DNA of 64,000 bases. Source: Acidimicrobiia bacterium. GTDB lineage: Bacteria > Actinomycetota > Acidimicrobiia > Acidimicrobiales > Poriferisodalaceae. The translations under genes were made by a program, and so were the position numbers. This document shows positions 1 through 8,236 of the stretch, piece after piece (the stretch's first letter is position 1; each line of letters starts with the position of its first letter). Below the pieces are notes generated by a model. That model ran no database searches. It was given only the letters and a program-made list of their open reading frames with translations, and was not told the DNA's origin. The DNA is taken from contig DUBN01000072.1 in the NCBI GenBank assembly GCA_012960315.1, forward strand, positions 1-64,000, read 5' to 3'.

Positions 1-1082
1 CCACGGCCTCGGCCTTGATGGTCGGTCTAGCTCTAGTTGCAATGGTTTTGGTTGTCGGCACCAGTTTCAAAAAGACATTTTCTTCAATACTGGATTCCTC
101 TTTGGGGGCAGATTTCTTCATTGATACAGAGCGAGACGGTTCGTGGGGCTTCAGCCCCCAGCTCGTTGAAGAAATCAAAGAGATTGATGGTGTGGCGATA
201 GCTGTCGGCTTTCGCGGTGGAGTCGGCACCGCCCAAATGAGTGTCGCCGGTTCATCAAAAGACGTGATCGGTACTCAAGAAGAAGGTTTGGGCCACGTAC
301 TGGACATCTCGCTGATTGAAGGCAGCTATTCAGGCTTGTCCCACGACGGTGTCCTAGTACACAAGGATCCTGCCGAAGATCTGACCTTGGCTGTAGGCGA
401 TGTGGTGTCGGCAACATTCCCGGTTGCCGGTACGAAAGATTTGCGAGTTGTCGGAATTTTTGATGACGGTTCCATTCTCGGTAACTGGGTCATCGATATG
501 AGCACCTACGAAAGCGGGTTCGACCCGTCACTGCAGTCAGACCTTTTCGCCGCTGTAGAACTTGAAGACGGAGTTGAGGTCCAAAACATCCGATCGCAAC
601 TTGATGCGATCGCCATCAATTACCCTGAAGCGATCCTCCAAGACCGAACGGAGTACCAAGAAACAATTGAAGGCCGGATCGACACCTTGCTACTCACAGT
701 CAACGCACTGGTCGGTTTCGCTGTCATCATTGCGGTGTTGGGCATCGTGAACACATTGATGCTGTCAGTGTTCGAAAGAACAAGAGAAATTGGACTCCTC
801 AGAGCCGTTGGGATGACGCGACGTCAAACACGGCGAATGATCAGATGGGAGGCGGTAATCATCGCCGTATTCGGCGGGGTATTGGGAATACTTGTCGGAA
901 CTCTGCTCGGCTTTATCGCAGTTCAGGCGATGCCAGAGTCATTCATCACAGATTTCGGCATTCCAGTTGGAAATTTTGTCATCATTCTCGTCATGTGCGC
1001 TGCCGCGGGCGTCCTTGCCGCCATTCTGCCCGCTCGACGAGCAGCACGACTTAACGTCCTTGACGCGATCGCGCACCCGTAA
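1..1082 (+). CDS. FtsX-family ABC transporter permease, 3' part (5' end outside window)
   Basis: The reading frame is open from base 3, before the first possible TTG/ATG codons at 15 and 18, so the gene begins left of the window. The visible part starts with a transmembrane segment (about residues 5-25), then an extracytoplasmic MacB-like region of about 200 residues, then three C-terminal membrane helices. Between these lies the FtsX/MacB signature ERTREIGLLRAVG and the terminal PARRAARLNVLDAI. This matches the second FtsX half of large actinobacterial permeases that work with a LolD/MacB-type ATPase, probably exporting lipids, lipoproteins or peptides. Substrate cannot be told. Its stop TAA overlaps the ATG of the next gene by one base. 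Confidence 0.88.
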   Translation, partial: TASALMVGLALVAMVLVVGTSFKKTFSSILDSSLGADFFIDTERDGSWGFSPQLVEEIKEIDGVAIAVGFRGGVGTAQMSVAGSSKDVIGTQEEGLGHVLDISLIEGSYSGLSHDGVLVHKDPAEDLTLAVGDVVSATFPVAGTKDLRVVGIFDDGSILGNWVIDMSTYESGFDPSLQSDLFAAVELEDGVEVQNIRSQLDAIAINYPEAILQDRTEYQETIEGRIDTLLLTVNALVGFAVIIAVLGIVNTLMLSVFERTREIGLLRAVGMTRRQTRRMIRWEAVIIAVFGGVLGILVGTLLGFIAVQAMPESFITDFGIPVGNFVIILVMCAAAGVLAAILPARRAARLNVLDAIAHP

Positions 1083-1477
1083 TGTCGTTAGATCCCTTGA
1101 ACCCCACAAAAGACGTGAGCGCTTTCTTAGCCGAACGCCATCTCGCTTCGCTTACTTTGCTTCGCTCCGACGGCAGCCCTCACGTCTCAGCCGTGGGATT
1201 CACTTGGGATTTCGATGCTCAGTTGGTCCGAGTGATCACTTGGGCAGAGTCAATGAAAAGTCGGATTTTGGTGGAGTCACCTGGAGCTCGGGCTGTTGTA
1301 TGTCAGATTGACGGAGGCCGTTGGTTGAGCCTCGAAGGAACAGCGTTGGTATCTGCCGATCCTGATCGTTGCTTACAAGGAACGCAACGTTACGCCCAGC
1401 GGTATCGAGTGCCGCAAGAGCGGTCTGATCGTACCGTCATTGAAATTTCGGTGGACAAGATCCTCGGGTACGCCTAG
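1082..1477 (+). CDS. pyridoxamine-5'-phosphate-oxidase-like split-barrel protein (F420/FMN-dependent class)
   Basis: A 131-residue protein with the compact split beta-barrel layout of the PPOX/FDOR family: an N-terminal helix (FLAERHLASLTLLRSDGSPHV), strands around VGFTWDFD, and the segment SMKSRILVESPGARAVVCQ followed by GRWLSLEG. Members bind F420, FMN or heme and reduce or bind small molecules; which cofactor applies here cannot be decided from sequence alone. The start overlaps the upstream permease stop (TAATG), so the two are probably co-transcribed. It converges on the HelD gene with a 66-base gap. Confidence 0.8.
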   Translation: MSLDPLNPTKDVSAFLAERHLASLTLLRSDGSPHVSAVGFTWDFDAQLVRVITWAESMKSRILVESPGARAVVCQIDGGRWLSLEGTALVSADPDRCLQGTQRYAQRYRVPQERSDRTVIEISVDKILGYA

Positions 1478-1543
1478 CCCCTCTTGACTAGAAAGTTGCC
1501 GTGTGGATCTTCAACGACCCTGGCCGTATGGGTAGGGGTGGGC

Positions 1544-3649
1544 TTAGTCGACGAGTACTTGAGGCAGTGGACGCGCGTGCACTATCGCTAAACGCTTGGT
1601 GGAGCGAGTAAGGGCTACAAACAACGCTCGCAGACCTTGCGGTTCTTCATCAAGAATTGTCGCAGGTTCGATGACCACAGTTCCATCTAGCTCGAGGCCT
1701 TTTACGAGTTGCACTGGCACCAAAGCTATTTTGGGGTGGAGGGGACCACTGATGTTTCGACTCGCTGTCGTCGCCCGACCGTAATCAACGCCTTTTGCCC
1801 GAAGAGATTCGTCGACCATTTCGATGAGACTTGCGGGTGCAATAACGGCGATCGAACCGCCTTCAAGCGCCTCTGACTCTTCTAAAACCATTGATACGGC
1901 CTTCTCTACAAGTGATTGAACTGAAGCTATTGGTTGGCCTGCTACTTCAACCACGCGAGGTGGGCTACCGACCGAACGCACTGCTTTAGGCGGAGCGAGC
2001 TCAGGTGCAGCGACAGCAAGGACCTTGTTGGCCAGTTCGAGATTGGGTGCAGGAATACGGTAACTGAGCGTCAGTTCGCGAACACGGTGCTCACTTGCCC
2101 CGGCCGGCATGTAGTTCAACACCTCATCCCAGTTCGCTGCGGCCCCAGGGGCTGTTGCCTGCGCAATGTCTCCCACGAGTGTCATGGATCCGTTCAAGGA
2201 ACGGCGGGAGATCATTCGCAACGCCATTGGTGTGTGATCTTGAGTTTCGTCAACAACGATATGCCCGAACGTACGAATTTCAGGGTCTCGGGCCTTGCGC
2301 TTCCTATCTAAACGCGGCCCTAGACCCGAGTAGGCCTCGTCCAATAACGCCACGTCGGCGTCACTCCATCGATAATCGGATAACGACTCACCTCTTGGTC
2401 GAAACAGCGTCAGCGATTCTTTTTCGGAGAAATGTTCCCCTGTAGCCGAAGCGATAAGAGCCTTAGAGCCAAATAAATCTCTGAGTAACTGAGGCGGAGT
2501 CAGCACCGGCCACATCCATTCAAGCGCTTCAAGAACTCTGGAGTCACGCCGCAACCGATAACGCACATTGTCGGGGTCAGGTTGGGAATGGTGTGAAGCT
2601 GCAAGTGCTGCAAAGAACTCACGTTCAACGTATCGGCGTCCGGCGTTGTGTCGTCGATATCTTCGACGCGCCTCGCGAACAATGCCACGGCTTTGAGCTA
2701 CCGAAATACGCAACCGGGCGAGACCGAAGCCCACCACGAGGTCGTCCCGCAAGGCTCGTTCGCGGTCTCGAATAGCGTCTGCGACCACTGAGATCATCCG
2801 CTCATTTCCTTTGACGGCGGCTGAGTTCGACTCATCGGGAAGTGTGACGCGTACATCATCAAAAATATCGGCGAGTAAGTCCGCTAAGACCGTTAGATAT
2901 ACGCCGGCTTCGCCGAGACTCGGGAGAACCTGTTCGATGTAACGCAAAAACAACCGGTTGGGCCCTACTACGAGGACACCCTGACCTTCGAGCGGGAAAC
3001 GATGTGTGTAAAGGAGGTAGGCAGCGCGATGGAGTGCTACCACTGTCTTTCCGGTCCCTGGTCCACCTTGGACAATGAGCATCCCCTTAAGGGGATCGCG
3101 AATAATTTCGTCTTGTTCACCTTGAATCGTGGCGACGATGTCGCGTAGTTGCCCGTCGCGATTCTGGTCTAAAGCCGCTAACAAGGCACCGTGTCCCTGA
3201 AAGCCCTCATCTAACTGATCGAGGTCGAATAACTCATCTTCGATGTCGAGTAACTCCCGACCGCGACTCACGAAGTGTCGACGACGGACGATTCCCATCG
3301 GGTCTCGGCCGGTCGCCCGGTAGAAGGGTTCAGCTATAGGGGCACGCCAATCCACCACCACTGGTTCTTGTTCTTCGTCTGCTACGGCTAGTCGTCCGAT
3401 ATGGAACTGGTCGCGGTTATCTAAATCGATTCGTCCGAAAATCAGAGATGCTGAACCTAATTGGAGTTGACCGAGTCTGTTTTGGATGCTTCCTTCGATC
3501 ACGTCGCGTTCATAGCGAGCTTGGGTCGTTCCTCCGCGACTCACTTCAACCATTCCGCGTAATTTGCGCGCTCGGACGCGCGCCTGCTCGAGCAGGCGAT
3601 GTGCACGATCAATATGCGACTGTTCAGCTTCAATTTCGGGGTGAGTCAC
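1544..3649 (-). CDS. helD: HelD-type superfamily 1 helicase-like RNA polymerase recycling factor
   Basis: A 701-residue SF1 ATPase. The N-terminal coiled coil (about residues 1-60) is followed by the FGRID...HIGRLAV...VVDWRAPIAEPFYRA block typical of HelD. Walker A is GGPGTGKT at about residues 195-202, and Walker B/motif II reads VVDETQD near residue 465, followed by the motif III-like GDIAQAT. The C-terminal UvrD-like half ends with ALFVALTRSTKRLAIVH. HelD proteins bind RNA polymerase, pry stalled enzyme off nucleic acid and in some actinobacteria protect it from rifampicin. It is transcribed divergently from hemE across a 148-base gap. Confidence 0.9.
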   Translation of the reverse strand: MTHPEIEAEQSHIDRAHRLLEQARVRARKLRGMVEVSRGGTTQARYERDVIEGSIQNRLGQLQLGSASLIFGRIDLDNRDQFHIGRLAVADEEQEPVVVDWRAPIAEPFYRATGRDPMGIVRRRHFVSRGRELLDIEDELFDLDQLDEGFQGHGALLAALDQNRDGQLRDIVATIQGEQDEIIRDPLKGMLIVQGGPGTGKTVVALHRAAYLLYTHRFPLEGQGVLVVGPNRLFLRYIEQVLPSLGEAGVYLTVLADLLADIFDDVRVTLPDESNSAAVKGNERMISVVADAIRDRERALRDDLVVGFGLARLRISVAQSRGIVREARRRYRRHNAGRRYVEREFFAALAASHHSQPDPDNVRYRLRRDSRVLEALEWMWPVLTPPQLLRDLFGSKALIASATGEHFSEKESLTLFRPRGESLSDYRWSDADVALLDEAYSGLGPRLDRKRKARDPEIRTFGHIVVDETQDHTPMALRMISRRSLNGSMTLVGDIAQATAPGAAANWDEVLNYMPAGASEHRVRELTLSYRIPAPNLELANKVLAVAAPELAPPKAVRSVGSPPRVVEVAGQPIASVQSLVEKAVSMVLEESEALEGGSIAVIAPASLIEMVDESLRAKGVDYGRATTASRNISGPLHPKIALVPVQLVKGLELDGTVVIEPATILDEEPQGLRALFVALTRSTKRLAIVHARPLPQVLVD

Positions 3650-3797
3650 GCGTAAAACACCAGTTCAAAGAACTATCCAGCATAGCCTTCCCAAAAGTTT
3701 TGGGTCAGTTCGACAACTCCAATACGCCAGAAAGCCAACCGGTACCAGTACTCCAGTGGGGCTCCAGGCGTGAACCGACGGTAGCGTCGGAGATGAG

Positions 3798-4874
3798 ATG
3801 TCTCTTCCGCCCGACCATCCGAGCCGCTCGTTCACCGAGAATTCCTATTTACGAGCCTGCCGTCTTCAGCCAGTTGACCGCGTTCCGGTGTGGTTCCAAC
3901 GACAAGCGGGTCGGTCGCTACCCGAGTACAGGCAAGTTCGCGGCGATGGAAGCATTCTTCGCTCTATCGAAGACGCTTCGCTCACCGCTGAAATCACCAT
4001 GCAGCCCGTTCGTCGATACGGTGTCGACGCAGCAATTTTATTTTCCGACATAGTGGTCCCGGTTAATGCAGTGGGGTTCAAGATTGATGTAGTTCCTGGC
4101 GTAGGGCCAACAGCAGAACAACCGTTTCGAAGTAAAGAAGACCTAAACCGTCTGCGTCCGCTTGAACCAGATATCGATACTCCATATGTTTTGGATGCGG
4201 TCAGACTTCTAGTCGAACAACTCGAAGTTCCACTCATTGGTTTTGCCGGAGCCCCTTTCACAGTTGCTAGCTATTTGATCGAAGGTCAACCTTCGCGTGA
4301 TCACGCTCGAACCAAGTCGTTGATGCATTCAGACCCAAACCTTTGGCACGAATTGATGACCCGTTTGTCAGATATTTCGATCTCTTCTATGCGATCTCAA
4401 GTACTCGCTGGAGCGAGCGCAGTGCAACTATTCGATTCCTGGGCAGGGGCACTGCAACCTGTTGACTACGAGGAACACGTTCTGCCTCACAGCCGGCGGG
4501 TGTTTGAGGAGTTAGCTGACCTTGAGGTCCCGCGCGCTCATTTCGGGGTGGGGACTGCCGAAATTTTGTCCCTGATGAGTGAAGCAGGGGCAGATGTTGT
4601 TGGTGCCGATTGGCGGGTACCAATCGACGAGGTGCGACGTCGCGTGGGATCAAAAACTGCCGTCCAAGGCAATCTTGACCCTGCAGTCTGCTTAGCGGAT
4701 TGGCCTGTAGTGGCCGAACAGACTCGCCGAGTACTCAAGGCAGCTGGCGGAAAGCCGGGTCACATCTTTAATCTGGGGCATGGAGTCCTCCCAGAGACAA
4801 ACCCCGCGATACTTGAGCAGGTAGTGGAGTTGGTTCACACCGAAGGCCTTAACCCTGACCTATTGGCGACATGA
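3798..4874 (+). CDS. hemE: uroporphyrinogen III decarboxylase
   Basis: Converts uroporphyrinogen III to coproporphyrinogen III in heme synthesis. The 358-residue length is normal. Family motifs are present: PVWFQRQAGRSLPEYR near the N-terminus (substrate-binding arginines), ILFSDIVVP with the catalytic aspartate, GFAGAPFTVASYLIEG, FDSWAG, and GNLDP followed by HIFNLGHGVLPET near the C-terminus. A GGAG lies about 7 bases before the chosen ATG. The stop overlaps the ATG of the next gene (ATGA), so the two are translationally coupled. Confidence 0.96.
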   Translation: MSLPPDHPSRSFTENSYLRACRLQPVDRVPVWFQRQAGRSLPEYRQVRGDGSILRSIEDASLTAEITMQPVRRYGVDAAILFSDIVVPVNAVGFKIDVVPGVGPTAEQPFRSKEDLNRLRPLEPDIDTPYVLDAVRLLVEQLEVPLIGFAGAPFTVASYLIEGQPSRDHARTKSLMHSDPNLWHELMTRLSDISISSMRSQVLAGASAVQLFDSWAGALQPVDYEEHVLPHSRRVFEELADLEVPRAHFGVGTAEILSLMSEAGADVVGADWRVPIDEVRRRVGSKTAVQGNLDPAVCLADWPVVAEQTRRVLKAAGGKPGHIFNLGHGVLPETNPAILEQVVELVHTEGLNPDLLAT

Positions 4875-6250
4875 CCAAGCGTGCCGTAGTCGTCGGTGGA
4901 GGCATCGCAGGCCTCATCACGCTTTACCGCATCCGGCAGCAGTCGCCAGATACCGACGCTGTTCTTCTCGAAGCCTCTCCTCGTCTCGGCGGAAAGATTC
5001 TGACGACCAGTTTTTTGGGAAGGCCTATTGACGAGGCAGCCGATGCCTTCATCAGCAGAGTCCCCTGGGCACTTGAACTGTGCGAAGAACTCGGCTTGGA
5101 CAATTTTCTCATTAGCCCAGCGACGACGGACGCCTATGTCTTAGTTGATGGCGAACTACGAAAACTTCCTGAAGGTCTTCTTCTCGGGGTGCCAACGAAA
5201 CTGCTTCCGTTGTTACGAAGTCGAATCGTTAGTCCACTTGCTGTACTTCGCGCTGGTTTAGACCGAATCCGACCCGACGACTGGCCGGGCGACGATGAAT
5301 CCGTCGGTGGGCTTATTAGGCGCAGGATGGGCGATCAGATCGCTGATCGGCTAGTTGACCCTCTAATCGGAAGTATCAACGCAGGCGACACTGACCATCT
5401 TGACGTGGCGTTGGCCGCCCCTCAGTTAGAGACTGCGTCGCGACGGCACCGCAGTTTGATCGCGGGACTTAAAGAACAAACAAAAATCTCTCCCGAGAAT
5501 ACGAAACCGCTCTTCCTCAGCTTTGAGAACGGAATGGGTCACCTAGTCAAGGTGCTAGTGAACGCGCTCGGTGACGCTGACATTCGAACGAATACGCGCG
5601 TGACCAGCATTGCTAACAACGATGGGTATCTGAACATCACCACTAACGGCGCCACCATCGAAAGTGACGTCGTTGTTCTCGCAACACCTGCTCATCAAGC
5701 AGCAAACCTTTTATCTAGTTGCTCATCAGCCGCCAGTCGCCTGTCTTCCATAGAGCACGCGTCCGTCGCGTTAGTCACTATGGGCTTTCGTCGATCCGAC
5801 GTTCACCACCCCCTTGATGGTTCAGGTGTGCTGGTGCCTCATACCGAGGGGCTACTCACGACAGCCATCAGTTGGGGTAGCTCCAAATGGCCGCATTGGG
5901 TGGACGACGAACATGCCGTTTTTCGGGTGTCAGCCGGTCGAGCTGGAGATACGAGGGCATTGGCTCTCGATGACGACGATCTTGTTGAAGCGTTGCTCAC
6001 CGAAATAGCTCACATTTTGCACATTGAGGGGAGCCTCATCGAGTGGCGGGTATCGCGATGGATCGATGCATTTCCCCAGTACGCGCCAGGACACGATCGC
6101 TTGGTGAGCGCAATCGAACGTGATTTGCGGACAGAAATGCCTGGCGTTTTCTTGACCGGAGCTGCTTACAGAGGTCTCGGAATTCCGGCCTGCATCAGAC
6201 AGGGTGGCGAATGTGCAGATGCCGCCCTCGACTACCTCACAGCAAAATGA
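4871..6250 (+). CDS. hemY: FAD-dependent coproporphyrinogen III oxidase (HemY/CgoX type)
   Basis: A 459-residue flavoprotein of the HemY family. The N-terminal dinucleotide-binding motif is VVVGGGIAGL (residues 6-15), followed by the family block LEASPRLGGKILT. The C-terminal FAD-binding region is GVFLTGAAYRGLGIPACIRQG. In actinobacteria this enzyme oxidises coproporphyrinogen III to coproporphyrin III and is called CgoX; the hemQ gene at 22 kb supports that reading. It overlaps hemE by 4 bases at its start and the lnt-like gene by 4 bases at its end. Direct activity on protoporphyrinogen is possible but not expected. Confidence 0.93.
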   Translation: MTKRAVVVGGGIAGLITLYRIRQQSPDTDAVLLEASPRLGGKILTTSFLGRPIDEAADAFISRVPWALELCEELGLDNFLISPATTDAYVLVDGELRKLPEGLLLGVPTKLLPLLRSRIVSPLAVLRAGLDRIRPDDWPGDDESVGGLIRRRMGDQIADRLVDPLIGSINAGDTDHLDVALAAPQLETASRRHRSLIAGLKEQTKISPENTKPLFLSFENGMGHLVKVLVNALGDADIRTNTRVTSIANNDGYLNITTNGATIESDVVVLATPAHQAANLLSSCSSAASRLSSIEHASVALVTMGFRRSDVHHPLDGSGVLVPHTEGLLTTAISWGSSKWPHWVDDEHAVFRVSAGRAGDTRALALDDDDLVEALLTEIAHILHIEGSLIEWRVSRWIDAFPQYAPGHDRLVSAIERDLRTEMPGVFLTGAAYRGLGIPACIRQGGECADAALDYLTAK

Positions 6251-7683
6251 TCCGGCTGGCACCTGTTGGGCGATTCCTTCTCGGGGCAGTGATTTCACTA
6301 TCTCTTCCGCCGTATGGAATGTGGGTACTGGCTCCCATCGGATTAGGCATTTTCCTCAGAACTTCGCGGAGTCTAAGCCGCAGGCGCCGTTTGTTCGACG
6401 CGTGGAGCTTGTGGATGGGGTACTACGCAGTGGCTCTGACATGGATGATCGACTTAACCGTTCCTGGTTGGGTCATAGCGACTCCTGTTCAAGCCCTGAT
6501 TATGGCGTTGCCGATGGCATTCATTCCTGCCAACGGAATTGGACGTTCGATCTCTGTGCCTTCGGCCTTGGTGGTGGGCGAAGCCCTGCGATGGGTAGTC
6601 CCTTTCGGGGGCGTGCCAATGTCAAACCTCGCTCTGGGGCCAGTCGATACCTATCTTGTTGATGTCGTTCGCGTTGGGGGAGCTCTCCTCCTTATCGCTT
6701 CGATCGGCATTATTGCCGTTGGTGTCGAAGGGGCTTTATCGGCGCATCTACGAGCCACTTTGGGGCCGTTAGCCGCAATTGTGCTGTTAATCGCCGTCGC
6801 CCGTATGAGCCCCACAGGACGTACCGACAGTGTCATCAACGCCAGCGTTGTCCAAGCGGGTGGTGCATTAGGTACAAGAGCGGCAACGAGCAACCAGCTA
6901 GCAGTGTTCGACCGGCACCTAGAAGCTATAGCCAGACAACCTATCGATACGGATCTGATGGTCTGGTCCGAAAGCAGCGTGACGGCTGACGTACCGTTGG
7001 AAACAAGCGACGAGTTAGCGACTATTACTCAGCTGGCAACTGACCTCGATGCGGTCATAGTCGCGAATTTTTCGGAAACGGACGGGGATCGTTTTCGCAA
7101 CGCCTCTGTTTCCGTAAATCCCAATAGCGGGATCGCCGGACGATACGACAAGGTCCACCTTGTTCCATTCGGCGAGTACATACCTCTTCGCGGGTTTGTA
7201 GAGAATTTTGCCGACCTGTCGTTGATTCCCAGAGAGGCCTTAGCGGGCGATGGACCAGGATTACTCGAGTCACGTCTAGGACCAATCGGAAACGCAATTT
7301 CTTTTGAGGTGTACTTCCCTGAGCGAGTTCGCAGCGGAATAAAAGCCGGGGCTCGCATCCTCACTAACCCCACTCTGGCGTCGTCGTACACGACGTCGCT
7401 AGTTCCAGAGCAATCGCTCGCGAGCGCCAGGCTCAGAGCAATCGAAACTGACCGGTGGGTACTACAGGCCTCTACTACGGGTTACTCGGCGATTGTTTCT
7501 GCGAATGGAGATGTGATTCTCAGAAGCGACCTCCGAGAGCAAACAGTGCTCACCACTTCCGTCGAACTGCGCAGTGGAAACACGTGGGCAACTAAATTCG
7601 GCAAGCTGCCTATTTCTCTAATTGCGATGGGGTTACTGGCTGGAACAGCGTTATTTGAATTCAGACGTCGATCGTCAGGGTGA
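6247..7683 (+). CDS. lnt: apolipoprotein N-acyltransferase family protein, catalytic Cys replaced by Ser
   Basis: A 478-residue membrane protein: about six N-terminal helices (residues 5-185), a periplasmic nitrilase-like domain, and a terminal helix at about 460-475. Lnt transfers an acyl chain to the amino group of the lipoprotein N-terminal cysteine using a Glu-Lys-Cys triad. The Glu (E242 in VWSES) and Lys (K302 in YDKVHLVPFGEY) are present, but the expected ICYE/ICFE motif reads ISFE with Ser at 352 (TCT at 7300-7302). The ATG at 6247 overlaps the stop of the previous gene (ATGA) and is preferred over an in-frame ATG at 6211. The 3' end overlaps dtd by 23 bases. Activity is uncertain. 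Confidence 0.85.
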   Translation: MIRLAPVGRFLLGAVISLSLPPYGMWVLAPIGLGIFLRTSRSLSRRRRLFDAWSLWMGYYAVALTWMIDLTVPGWVIATPVQALIMALPMAFIPANGIGRSISVPSALVVGEALRWVVPFGGVPMSNLALGPVDTYLVDVVRVGGALLLIASIGIIAVGVEGALSAHLRATLGPLAAIVLLIAVARMSPTGRTDSVINASVVQAGGALGTRAATSNQLAVFDRHLEAIARQPIDTDLMVWSESSVTADVPLETSDELATITQLATDLDAVIVANFSETDGDRFRNASVSVNPNSGIAGRYDKVHLVPFGEYIPLRGFVENFADLSLIPREALAGDGPGLLESRLGPIGNAISFEVYFPERVRSGIKAGARILTNPTLASSYTTSLVPEQSLASARLRAIETDRWVLQASTTGYSAIVSANGDVILRSDLREQTVLTTSVELRSGNTWATKFGKLPISLIAMGLLAGTALFEFRRRSSG

Positions 7684-8098
7684 CTGGACCGTCATTGTGA
7701 ATTTCAACTTCCATGTGCTTTTGAAACCGGCCAGTCGAGACGTTGGCGCCAAGGTCGGTCAGCGCCTCACAGAGGCATCGAATCAGGGGTTCGGCTGTTT
7801 CTGGTCTAGCCGCCTGAACAAATGATGGGCGGCGGCCTTTTTTTGTGTCTCCGTAAAGGGTGAATTGACTGATTACTAAGACGTCGCCGGTGAGTTCACC
7901 TACGGCATGGTTCATCAATCCCTGTGTGTCTTCAAAAACCCGCAAGTTCCAGATCTTGTCAGCCAACTTTTTTGCGGTGGTTGTGTCATCCATATGAGTA
8001 ACGCCAACAAAGACGCATAACCCATTGCCGATAGCTCCAACAATGTGCTGGTCAACCGAAACTGAAGCTCGGCTGACTCTCTGTATTAATGCCCGCAC
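7661..8098 (-). CDS. dtd: D-aminoacyl-tRNA deacylase
   Basis: A 145-residue protein with the hallmarks of DTD: MRALIQRVSRASV at the start, SQFTLYGDTKKGRRPSF in the middle (the SQFTL active-site motif) and a C-terminal NDGPVT motif. It hydrolyses D-amino acids, and glycine mischarged on tRNA-Ala, from tRNAs and so proofreads translation. It converges with the lnt-like gene, and the last six codons of that gene lie antisense to the last codons of dtd. Confidence 0.95.
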   Translation of the reverse strand: MRALIQRVSRASVSVDQHIVGAIGNGLCVFVGVTHMDDTTTAKKLADKIWNLRVFEDTQGLMNHAVGELTGDVLVISQFTLYGDTKKGRRPSFVQAARPETAEPLIRCLCEALTDLGANVSTGRFQKHMEVEIHNDGPVTLTIDV

Positions 8099-8120
8099 GC
8101 TTCCTCACTCTCAGCACCTT

Positions 8121-8140
8121 CAGGAGCTCATGAGCACCTG
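8121..8140. repeat. near-perfect 20-base inverted repeat between dtd and the glycosyltransferase
   Basis: The core GCTCATGAGC is a perfect 10-base palindrome and is flanked by CAGG on the left and CCTG on the right, with one mismatched pair between core and flank. It lies 22 bases upstream of the dtd start and 96 bases upstream of the glycosyltransferase start. It could be an operator for either divergent gene; nothing links it to a known regulator. Confidence 0.35.
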
Positions 8141-8236
8141 GGCTACTGAGCCTACGAGTCGACCTTTGAGGCATTGGGTTACCGGCCGGTAGCATTGATA
8201 GTTACGTTTCGCCCGAGCGAGCTGGGAAAGGGTCTC

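Noticed and set aside
3448-4053. 201-residue plus-strand frame over helD and hemE
   Set aside because: It overlaps the helD N-terminus antisense and hemE in another frame, has no recognisable motif, and would break both well-supported genes.
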